Shown here: piece after piece, positions 6,622 to 12,383 of the stretch
Layout: each line of letters starts with the position of its first letter
Numbering within the stretch: the first letter of the stretch is position 1
Assembly (NCBI GenBank): GCA_021812845.1
Contig: JAKAML010000011.1
Coordinates: forward strand, 1 to 12,383
Length of the DNA stretch: 12,383 bases
Direction: 5' to 3'
From: Pseudomonadota bacterium
GTDB taxonomy: Bacteria; Pseudomonadota; Alphaproteobacteria; Rhizobiales; Hyphomicrobiaceae
Notes under the pieces: model-generated
The model's database searches: none
What the model saw: the letters and a program-made list of their open reading frames with translations, nothing else
Told to the model about the DNA's origin: nothing
Made by a program: the position numbers and the translations under genes

Positions 6622-7275
6622 ATGCAGAACATCCTCCGCGCCGCCGCCCTGATTTTTGCGCTGGCGGGCACGACGCCGACCGTCCTCGCCGACGACACGC
6701 CCGCCCCCAAGGCGGGCGTCGGCGTGGCGACGTTCGGCTCGGGCTGCTTCTGGTGCACCGAGGCCGACTTCGACAAGCTGCCGGGCGTGCTCACGACCGT
6801 CTCGGGCTACATGGGCGGCAAGACGCAGAAGCCGACCTACGAGGAGGTGGGCAGCGGCCGCACCGGACACGCCGAGGTGCTGCAAGTCACCTACGACACG
6901 GCGAAGCTCGGCTACCGGGAGCTGCTCGAGCACTTCTGGAAGACGACCGACGTGACCGACGGCGGCGGCCAGTTCTGCGACCGCGGCAGCCAGTACCGGC
7001 CGGTGATCTACACCCACGACGCCGAGCAGGAGCGGCTCGCGAAGGCGGGCCGCGAGGCGATCGACAGGAGCGGCACGCTGCCGAGGAAGGTCGCGGTCGA
7101 GATCGCGCCGAAGGCCGAGTTCACGCGCGCGGAGACCTATCACCAGGACTTCTACCGCAAGGATCCGCAGCGCTATTTCAGCTACCGCGCCGGCTGCGGC
7201 CGTGACGCGCGGCTCGACAAGCTGTGGGGCAAGGACCGCCTCCAGCACCTCGAGGCCAAGGCCAAGACCCAGTAG
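6622..7275 (+). CDS. msrA: Sec-exported peptide-methionine (S)-S-oxide reductase MsrA
   Basis: MsrA reduces the S-epimer of methionine sulfoxide. A typical Sec signal peptide covers residues 1-23 (MQNILRAAALIFALAGTTPT, then VLADD), placing the enzyme in the periplasm. The catalytic motif is GCFWCTEADFDKLPGV with nucleophile Cys42; a second Cys45 is adjacent, Cys119 lies in GGQFCDRGSQYRP, and Cys192 in YRAGCGRD is the likely resolving cysteine. GYMGG (62-66) and the GSGRTGHAEVLQVTYD block (78-93) are also family hallmarks, as is ETYHQDFY (171-178). Length is 217 residues, normal for an exported form. The start at 6622 has a purine-rich GAGAGCGAG about 8-12 bases upstream. It follows msrB by 31 bases. 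The periplasmic electron donor, commonly a DsbD/CcdA-like system with a thioredoxin-like protein, is not in this window. Confidence 0.94.
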   Translation: MQNILRAAALIFALAGTTPTVLADDTPAPKAGVGVATFGSGCFWCTEADFDKLPGVLTTVSGYMGGKTQKPTYEEVGSGRTGHAEVLQVTYDTAKLGYRELLEHFWKTTDVTDGGGQFCDRGSQYRPVIYTHDAEQERLAKAGREAIDRSGTLPRKVAVEIAPKAEFTRAETYHQDFYRKDPQRYFSYRAGCGRDARLDKLWGKDRLQHLEAKAKTQ

Positions 7276-7326
7276 CCGTGCGCCGCGCCGCCTCGCTCCC
7301 GCGGCACTGTGTCGTCTGCTATGGTC

Positions 7327-7356
7327 GGCGGAGGACGCGGCACACCGTCGTCCGCC
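7327..7356 (+). other. Hairpin just before the iminopeptidase ribosome-binding site
   Basis: GGCGGAGGACG (7327-7337) can pair with CGTCGTCCGCC (7346-7356) except for one G-G mismatch, leaving an 8-base loop. It ends only a few bases before the GGAG (7360-7363) of the next gene. There is no T-run, so it is not an intrinsic terminator. It could modulate translation of that gene or mark the 3' end of the msr transcript. Confidence 0.35.
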
Positions 7357-7366
7357 GCCGGAGACC

Positions 7367-8386
7367 ATGCGCTTGAATTTCACGCCCGCCGCGCCCGCCT
7401 CGGCCTTCGAGCCCGTCGAGACCGCCATGATCGCCGTCGGCGACGGCCACGAGATCTATGTCGAGCGGCTCGGCCCGCGCGACGGCGTCCCGGCGGTCTA
7501 CCTGCACGGCGGCCCCGGCAGCGGCTGCCAGCCGGCCCACCGCGCGCTGTTCGACCCCGCGCGCCACGCGGCGGTTCTGTTCGACCAGCGCGGCGCCGGC
7601 CGCTCGCGCCCGTGGCTCGCGCTCACGGCCAACACCACGGCGCACCTCGTCGCCGACGTCGAGCGGGTGCGCCGGTGGGCCGGCTTCGAGCGGATGCTGC
7701 TGGTCGGCGGCTCGTGGGGCTCGACGCTCGCCCTCGCCTACGCCGAGGCCCATCCCGAGCGCGTCACCGGCATCGTCCTGCGCGCCATCTTCCTCGGCAC
7801 TCGCGCCGAGGCGGAATGGGCCTTCGTCCACGGGCCGCGGCTGTTCCGGCCCGAGCTTCACGCCGATTTCGTCTCGCGCCTGCCGGAGCGCGAGCGCACG
7901 GACCCGCTGGCCGCCTATTATCGCCGGCTGCTGTCGGACGATGCGGCGGTTCAGGTGCCGGCGGCCTGGGCGTGGCACCACTACGAGCGCGCGCTGTCGG
8001 AGCTCGTGCCGCAGGCGACGCTCTTGCCGGCGTCGCTGCGCACGACGGGCAGGCCGCCGCCGACGGCGGTGATGGAGGCGCACTACCTCGCCCACGACTG
8101 CTTTCTCGCGTCCGACGAGCTCGTCGCCAACGCGCACCGCCTCGACGGCATCCCGGGCGTCATCGTGCAGAGCCGCTACGACCTCCTCTGCCCGCCGGCG
8201 AGCGCCTACCGGCTGCACGCCGCCTGGCGCGGCTCCGACCTGCAATTCATCGAAGCCGGCGGCCACGCCATGACCGAACCCGGCGTAAGGGAGGCGATGA
8301 AGGCGGGAATCGAGCGGGTGGCCGGTGTGGGAGCGAGCGTCTCGGGAGCCGACCAGGCCATGAGCAAGGAGCGCAGTGCTCTATAG
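7367..8386 (+). CDS. pip: Proline iminopeptidase (alpha/beta hydrolase, S33)
   Basis: Cleaves N-terminal proline from peptides (EC 3.4.11.5), in the cytoplasm since no signal peptide is visible. The start ATG at 7367 has GGAG 3 bases before it. Residues fit the family from the start: HGGPGSG (47-53, oxyanion region), FDQRGAGRSRP (72-82), nucleophile elbow GGSWGS with Ser117, WAWHHYE in the cap domain (201-207), SRYDLLCPP with catalytic Asp272, and GGHAM with catalytic His300. Length is 339 residues, slightly above the usual ~315-320; the last 20 residues (after GIERVAG) look like an added tail and overlap the convergent response-regulator gene by 6 bases. It follows msrA by 91 bases and may share its transcript or have its own promoter. 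Confidence 0.93.
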   Translation: MRLNFTPAAPASAFEPVETAMIAVGDGHEIYVERLGPRDGVPAVYLHGGPGSGCQPAHRALFDPARHAAVLFDQRGAGRSRPWLALTANTTAHLVADVERVRRWAGFERMLLVGGSWGSTLALAYAEAHPERVTGIVLRAIFLGTRAEAEWAFVHGPRLFRPELHADFVSRLPERERTDPLAAYYRRLLSDDAAVQVPAAWAWHHYERALSELVPQATLLPASLRTTGRPPPTAVMEAHYLAHDCFLASDELVANAHRLDGIPGVIVQSRYDLLCPPASAYRLHAAWRGSDLQFIEAGGHAMTEPGVREAMKAGIERVAGVGASVSGADQAMSKERSAL

Positions 8387-9046
8387 CTCCCGCACTTGCA
8401 CCGGCTTGACCAGTCCGCTCCGCAGCCCGAAATGCATCAGCTCGATATCCGACGCGACTCTGAGCTTCGATTTGATCGAGTAGTGGTAATTGGCCACGGT
8501 CTTCAGACTGAGGTTGAACGCCGCAGCGATCTCTTCGGTTGATCTTGCGTCCAGCAGCAAACGCAGGATCTCGAACTCGCGCGGGGAGAGCGCCTCGATG
8601 ATGCTCGCGTCGTCCTCCAGGCGGCTCATCGCAATGGCGTCCTTGACCTGGGGGCAGATCGCGATGCGTCCCGCCGCAACGTCCTGCACGGCGCTGACCA
8701 GCAACTCGGGAGGGCTGCTCTTCGTGACGTATCCCCTGGCGCCTGCCCGGAAGGCGTAGAGCGCGAAGACCGCGTTCAGATGCATGGTGAAGACGAGCAC
8801 GCGCGCCGCTGCATCCCACTGGCGCAGATGGACGATCGCATCGATGCCTCCGCGACCGGGCATCGACACGTCCATGACGACGACATCGGGTCCATGCTTC
8901 TTGTACTCGCGATAGGCTTCGGCGGCGCTGGCGGCCTCCGCCACCACGGCGATGCCGTCGTGCTTCTCGAGCAGGCGGCGGAAACCCTCACGCACCACGG
9001 CGTGATCATCGACGAGCATGACACTGATGAATCGGCGGCCCATCAT
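8381..9046 (-). CDS. NarL/UhpA-type response regulator
   Basis: A 221-residue DNA-binding response regulator. The receiver domain (about 5-125) shows the acidic pair Asp13/Asp14 in VDDH, the phosphoacceptor Asp59 in VVVMDVSMPG, Thr87 in VFTMH and Lys109 in GYVTKSS. A LuxR-type helix-turn-helix follows (about 153-195): LSPREFEILRLLL, then STEEIAAAFNLSLKTVANY and IKSKL. The gene begins ATGATG at 9046; the kinase stop TGA overlaps the first ATG (ATGA), which is typical translational coupling, with GGAGG just upstream (spacing favours the second ATG at 9043). It is therefore the cognate partner of the upstream kinase. Targets are unknown; the divergent secreted-protein gene and the msr operon are neighbours worth testing. 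Its 3' end overlaps the convergent iminopeptidase gene. Confidence 0.94.
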   Translation of the reverse strand: MMGRRFISVMLVDDHAVVREGFRRLLEKHDGIAVVAEAASAAEAYREYKKHGPDVVVMDVSMPGRGGIDAIVHLRQWDAAARVLVFTMHLNAVFALYAFRAGARGYVTKSSPPELLVSAVQDVAAGRIAICPQVKDAIAMSRLEDDASIIEALSPREFEILRLLLDARSTEEIAAAFNLSLKTVANYHYSIKSKLRVASDIELMHFGLRSGLVKPVQVREL

Positions 9047-10515
9047 GCCTCCAAGCGCACCTGCGAATCCGGGACCGTGACCCTGAGCTTGAATCCCTTG
9101 CCCAGGCTCGAATTGACCTCCATGCGGCCGCCCAGTGCGATAGCCCGCTCGCGGATGCCGATCAGGCCCAGCCCGAAGCTACTCTCCGAGCTTGGCTTCG
9201 GCGCCATTCCCGCGCCGTCGTCCTCGATCGAGATCGCGAGCTCCGGCGTTCCGGTGGCGTGGTGCTCAGCCAGCGAGACGGTCGCTGTTATTCGTGTCGC
9301 CCGAGCATGTTTTGCGGCGTTGGTCATCCCTTCCTTGACGATGTGAAGAGCGGAGACCGCGACAGCCGACGACGCTGAATTGATCTTGCTGTCGGCTTCG
9401 AGGAAAAACCGCCTCCGCCTGCCGCAATGAGCATTGAAGTCCGCGACCAGGCCCTCGAGGCTGGCGATGAGGCCGACGCTGTCGATCTCCTGCAACCGCA
9501 GCTCGCGCAGGGTTCTGCGAAGTCCCATCATGATGCGGCTGGCGTTCTCCGACAGGATCTGCGCCTCGGGAGCGAGTGCGGGATACTCGGCCCTGGCCGT
9601 GATCTTGATGGACGCGGCCGTGGCACTCATGGCGCTGAGGGATTGCGCCAACTCGTCGTGGAGAACCCTCGCAAGATGACGCCTCTCCTGATCCCGCGCC
9701 TCGACGAGTCGCCGCGCGAAGCTGGCACGCTCGGCCGTGGTGACCTCGAGCGTGGTCGCGAGCTCGTTGAAGACATCGCTGATCATGTGCAGTTCCGCGA
9801 GCCTGAAGTCAGGCAGACGGCATGTGAGATCGCCGGCCGAAAGCCGGCCCAGCCCGTCGATGACATCTCGGGCCGGCCGCAGCGCCCGCTCGACGACGAA
9901 GTAGACCAGGACTCCCAGCGCCGCGATCATGGCTACAGTGAGCCCGGCCAATCGCGAGAAGTCGGCCCAGATTCGTGAAACAACAAGTTCGGAGTCGGCA
10001 ATGACGACAACCTTGCCGATCGTGTCACTGCCCTGTGTGACGAGACTCTCGTACGTCAGGCGGTTGGCGAGCGATCCGCTGTAGTAGGGGACCAGCCACG
10101 ACTGGACGTAGCGCACCCGCGTGCTGTAGCTCGCGCAACCCGTGCAGCCAGCACAGAACGAAGCGACGACGGTCCCGGAGTTGTCGAAATAGCGAACGCA
10201 TTGGCCGGGGACGAGAATCTGCGTGAATACCGCGTCGCCCTGGCGGAAACGCTGCGCGACATCGCCCGTGTCCTTGCGGAAGGCGAACGGCAACTCGAGA
10301 TAGGCGCGAACCGATTCCCCGACGGCCCGGTTGGCCTGGAACGTCTCCTTCTCGATCTGATGAACGTCGAGCGATATGGCGCCAACGAGGCAGACCAAGG
10401 CGACCAGCGCCAACTTCCTCATCAGCGACCATTTGAGATCGAGAACCGGCTGGCGCTTCGGGACTCTGATTTCACTGTTCGCCGGCATGGAACGCACACT
10501 CGCAAGAACACCCAT
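9043..10515 (-). CDS. NarX/UhpB-type membrane sensor histidine kinase
   Basis: From the ATG at 10515 (490 residues): transmembrane helix 1 at about 33-50 (KLALVALVCLVGAISLD), an extracytoplasmic sensor of about 135 residues, transmembrane helix 2 at about 188-208 (LAGLTVAMIAALGVLVYFVV), a HAMP linker, a HisKA_3 dimerisation helix with phosphoacceptor His286 in ARVLHDELAQ, and a HATPase_c domain with N-box HIVKEGMTNAAKHA, DDGAGM and GLGLIGIRERAIALGG. The sensor contains CxxCxxC (Cys121, 124, 127) plus Cys106, unusual for an exported domain. The start is ambiguous: ATG 10515 has a GGA 7 bases upstream; ATG 10488 gives the cleaner N-terminus MPANSEIRV; a further ATG at 10605 adds Arg-rich, doubtful residues. 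It is coupled to the response regulator by a 4-base overlap and divergent from the secreted-protein gene. Confidence 0.92.
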   Translation of the reverse strand: MGVLASVRSMPANSEIRVPKRQPVLDLKWSLMRKLALVALVCLVGAISLDVHQIEKETFQANRAVGESVRAYLELPFAFRKDTGDVAQRFRQGDAVFTQILVPGQCVRYFDNSGTVVASFCAGCTGCASYSTRVRYVQSWLVPYYSGSLANRLTYESLVTQGSDTIGKVVVIADSELVVSRIWADFSRLAGLTVAMIAALGVLVYFVVERALRPARDVIDGLGRLSAGDLTCRLPDFRLAELHMISDVFNELATTLEVTTAERASFARRLVEARDQERRHLARVLHDELAQSLSAMSATAASIKITARAEYPALAPEAQILSENASRIMMGLRRTLRELRLQEIDSVGLIASLEGLVADFNAHCGRRRRFFLEADSKINSASSAVAVSALHIVKEGMTNAAKHARATRITATVSLAEHHATGTPELAISIEDDGAGMAPKPSSESSFGLGLIGIRERAIALGGRMEVNSSLGKGFKLRVTVPDSQVRLEA

Positions 10516-10666
10516 GAAATTTCCGGCGGGCAAATTTCCCAAGGTTCGGCGTGCAAGTCTCCGTATCGCCGATCCGCGGCAGGCTCGATGTTCGACCCCG
10601 GGCATCCGCGACTCTCGCAGGCTTTATCGGAAAATAGCACGCGCGAGCCGCTTTTCGTAGGTGCTC

Positions 10667-10703
10667 GTTGCGGGGTGCGCGGCTTCCTCCCGCGCCCTGC
10701 AAC
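10667..10703 (+). other. Long hairpin in the leader of the secreted-protein gene
   Basis: Positions 10667-10679 pair with 10691-10703 over 13 bases, including two G-U wobbles in RNA, around an 11-base loop. It ends 32 bases before the ATG at 10736 and 19 before its AGGGAG ribosome-binding site. No T-run follows on either strand. It may stabilise the mRNA or be a regulator's binding site in the divergent kinase/secreted-protein region. Confidence 0.4.
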
Positions 10704-10735
10704 ATCTGTCGAGTTCAAACCCAGGGAGCAAGACG

Positions 10736-11269
10736 ATGAAACCTCATGGATCGACGGCCGCGGCCTTTGCCAGCATTGCCGCACTCGCCTTCGGCACGGC
10801 CTCCGCGAGCGCCGCAGTGCTCGCCAAGAAGGGCACCACGAGCTACACGTCGCACTACGTTTTTCGCCCCTTGGGACTGACCGAGCTGGCCGGCGTGGGC
10901 AAGATCACCGCACTCGAGATGGTCGGCACCACCACGAACACCAAGGGCGAGCCGGCGTTCGACAAGATGAAGGCGAGGTGCCACGCGATCAAGGTCGAAG
11001 CCGCCGGCAAGACCTACTTCGACGGCGCCTGCGCGATGACCGACGCCGACGGCGATACCGTGTTCTCGACCTTCGACACGCGCGAGCTCGACAAGTCGCA
11101 GCCGAAAATGGATTGCGGCACGCATTTCATCACCGGCGGCACCGGCAAGTACAAGGGCATCACCGGCACCGAGCCCTTTGCGTGCATCGCCAAGGACACC
11201 CCGGCCGGCGAGCCCGCGGGTTCTTTCGCGATCGACATTCCCCACAATACCGCGTGGGAGTTCAAGTAA
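10736..11269 (+). CDS. Small secreted four-cysteine protein, function unknown
   Basis: A 177-residue protein starting at the ATG at 10736, with AGGGAG 7 bases upstream. A signal peptide covers residues 1-26 (MKPHGSTAAAFASIAALAFG, then TASASA), with a standard A-x-A cleavage site, so the mature protein is periplasmic or secreted. The mature part alternates short strand-like segments with Gly/Thr/Asp turns (GKITALEMVGTTTN, ACAMTDADGDTVFSTFD, HFITGGTGKYKGITGT), suggesting a small beta-barrel. The GGTGKYKGITG motif (134-144) resembles that of allene-oxide-cyclase-like or lipocalin-like barrels, but I cannot assign a family. Cys82, 99, 127 and 150 are positioned to form two disulfides. It is divergent from the two-component genes across a 220-base region and is followed by the bidirectional-looking hairpin at 11337-11362. 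A real gene; role unknown. Confidence 0.85.
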   Translation: MKPHGSTAAAFASIAALAFGTASASAAVLAKKGTTSYTSHYVFRPLGLTELAGVGKITALEMVGTTTNTKGEPAFDKMKARCHAIKVEAAGKTYFDGACAMTDADGDTVFSTFDTRELDKSQPKMDCGTHFITGGTGKYKGITGTEPFACIAKDTPAGEPAGSFAIDIPHNTAWEFK

Positions 11270-11328
11270 GCCGGAGCCGTGCCCGCCCGCCGGCCGCGGC
11301 CTCCGCAGAAATGCCCGTTGGAGCGTCG

Positions 11329-11362
11329 AAAGAAAACCCCGCGCCACAGTGCTGGCGCGGGG
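11329..11362 (-). terminator. Intrinsic terminator of the EF-G paralogue gene
   Basis: A perfect 10-bp stem, CCCCGCGCCA (11337-11346) with TGGCGCGGGG (11353-11362), encloses a 6-base loop. Read on the minus strand it is followed directly by TTTTCTTT (11336 down to 11329), a textbook rho-independent terminator 54 bases after the stop codon at 11417. On the plus strand only CCTGTTT follows, so it may also weakly end the secreted-protein transcript. Confidence 0.85.
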
Positions 11363-11416
11363 CCTGTTTGCGAGACGCTGCCGCGGCGAGCTGCCCCTTC
11401 TCCGCGCCCTCGCCCC

Positions 11417-12383
11417 CTACTCCGCCGCGTCGCGGTGGGCGGCGAGAACCTGATCGGCGAGCTTGCCGACGAGCTCCTGCAAGTGGTCGAAGCGGGCCTT
11501 GAACGAGCCGACGCCGGCGGTCGCGCTGCGGAGCTCGACGATGAGGTCGTCCATCTCGGAGGCGGGAATGTGGGCCTCGACCACGTCCCAGCCCGGCCAA
11601 CCCTCGCGCGCGTCGAAGCCGAGGATCTGGCCGCGACGCTGCGGGATCATGCCGTTGATCTTGGCCGTCGCCTCCGACGGGATCGCGATCTCGACCGCCA
11701 TCACCGGCTCGAGCAGCACCGGGCTGCACTTCGGCATCCCGTCCGACATGGCGAGCCTGCCGGCCTGGCGGAACGCCATGTCGGAAGAATCGACCGCGTG
11801 ATAGGAACCGTCGGTCAAGGTCACCCCGACGTCGACGACGGGGAATCCGAGCGGGCCGTGCTTCAGGTAGTCGGCGACGCCGATCTCGACCGAGGGGATG
11901 TAATTCTTCGGCACCACGCCGCCGGTTATGGTGTCGCTGAACTGGAAGCCCGAGCCGCGCGGCAACGGCGTGATGTCGATTACGACGTCGCCGAACTGGC
12001 CGTGGCCGCCCGACTGCTTCTTGTGGCGGCCGCGCACGGTGGTGCCGGAGCGGATCGTCTCCTTGTAGGGGATCTGGCGGCGCTGGCGCTCGACGGCGAT
12101 GCCGTACTTGCGGGCGAGCCGCTCGAGCGCCACGCGGAGATGCATCTCGCCCTGGCCGAACAGCAGGATCTGGTGCGATTCCGCGTTGTGCTCGACGGTC
12201 AGCGAGGGGTCCTCCTCGACGAGCTTCTGCAGTGCCGCCGACAGCTTGACCTCGTCCTTCCGGTCCTTGAGCCCGAGCCCGATGCCGTAGACGGGCTCCG
12301 GCGCCGGGGGCGTCGGGATCTGGACGATGCCGCCCTTCTCGGTGGTGATCGTCTCGCCGGTCTTGACGTGCTCGAGCCGGCCG
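11417..12383 (-). CDS. EF-G-like translation GTPase paralogue, C-terminal part
   Basis: The gene runs off the right edge; 321 C-terminal residues are visible and the frame is open throughout, so the N-terminal GTPase domain lies outside. Seen in order: a domain II/III part ending in FGQGEMHLRVALERL, domain IV starting at IPYKETIR with RHKKQSGGHGQFGDV, FSDTITGGVVPKNYIPSVE and HAVDSSDMAF, then domain V with LLEPVMAVEIAIPSE, PQRRGQILGFD and a closing helix. EF-G drives tRNA-mRNA translocation. The GGHGQFGDV loop, the PSEATAKING/IPQRRGQ form of domain V, and the solitary position away from str-operon genes (no rpsL, rpsG or tufA nearby) favour an EF-G2-type paralogue rather than the housekeeping fusA. 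Its activity could differ from that of true EF-G. A strong terminator follows its stop. Confidence 0.88.
   Translation of the reverse strand, partial: GRLEHVKTGETITTEKGGIVQIPTPPAPEPVYGIGLGLKDRKDEVKLSAALQKLVEEDPSLTVEHNAESHQILLFGQGEMHLRVALERLARKYGIAVERQRRQIPYKETIRSGTTVRGRHKKQSGGHGQFGDVVIDITPLPRGSGFQFSDTITGGVVPKNYIPSVEIGVADYLKHGPLGFPVVDVGVTLTDGSYHAVDSSDMAFRQAGRLAMSDGMPKCSPVLLEPVMAVEIAIPSEATAKINGMIPQRRGQILGFDAREGWPGWDVVEAHIPASEMDDLIVELRSATAGVGSFKARFDHLQELVGKLADQVLAAHRDAAE

Noticed and set aside
7309..8409. Long plus-strand frame overlapping the iminopeptidase in another phase
   Set aside because: The Arg/Ala/Gly/Pro-rich translation is a frame shadow; the iminopeptidase frame has a complete catalytic triad.
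10516..10605. N-terminal extension of the histidine kinase to an ATG at 10605
   Set aside because: The added 30 residues are Arg-rich and unlike a kinase N-terminus, and they cover what is probably the promoter region; shorter starts at 10515 or 10488 fit better, though this is not proven.
10711..10723. GAGTTCAAACCCA resembling a tRNA T-loop
   Set aside because: No matching acceptor, D or anticodon stems can be built from the surrounding bases; it is simply the leader before the secreted-protein gene.

Overview
The window is a stretch of ordinary-looking chromosome from a very GC-rich (estimated by eye at about 70%) Gram-negative bacterium, most likely an alphaproteobacterium. The grounds are the strong G/C preference at third codon positions, exported enzymes with Sec and Tat signal peptides, an SfsA, an RlpA-like protein with a barrel variant I associate with alphaproteobacteria, and EF-G-paralogue architecture. 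The lineage is inferred from gene style, not from a marker gene. I found no rRNA, tRNA, CRISPR array, insertion sequence, integrase or phage gene.

Layout. (1) 217-1315, plus strand: two small uncharacterised proteins in tandem. (2) 1395-3225, minus strand: an exported RlpA-like double-psi beta-barrel protein, preceded by a stand-alone CinA-type molybdopterin-binding-domain protein. (3) 3225-3380: a compact AT-rich divergent promoter region with an imperfect palindrome, then on the plus strand an exported rhodanese (3380-4030) and sfsA (4123-4950). (4) 4874-5722, minus strand: an FkbM-type methyltransferase whose 3' end overlaps the 3' end of sfsA by 77 bp. (5) 6081-7275, plus strand: a probable two-gene operon for exported methionine sulfoxide reductases, MsrB with a Tat signal and MsrA with a Sec signal, followed by a proline iminopeptidase (7367-8386). 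(6) 8381-10515, minus strand: a NarL/UhpA-type two-component pair with a 4-base start/stop overlap; the kinase has a cysteine cluster in its predicted periplasmic sensor domain. (7) 10736-11269, plus strand: a small secreted four-cysteine protein of unknown function, divergent from the kinase. (8) 11417 to the window end, minus strand: the C-terminal half of an EF-G paralogue with a clear intrinsic terminator.

How the genes might work together. The centre of the window leans to envelope protein quality: both stereospecific methionine sulfoxide reductases are exported, a secreted rhodanese lies nearby, and the kinase carries cysteines on the predicted outer face of the membrane. A redox-sensing link between the kinase and the msr genes is possible, but it is inference only. 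I do not see a clear new multi-gene system. The most worthwhile leads are the cysteine-bearing kinase sensor, the dual-route Msr pair, the RlpA-like protein lacking the usual catalytic residues, and several unassigned inverted repeats at promoters and 3' ends.
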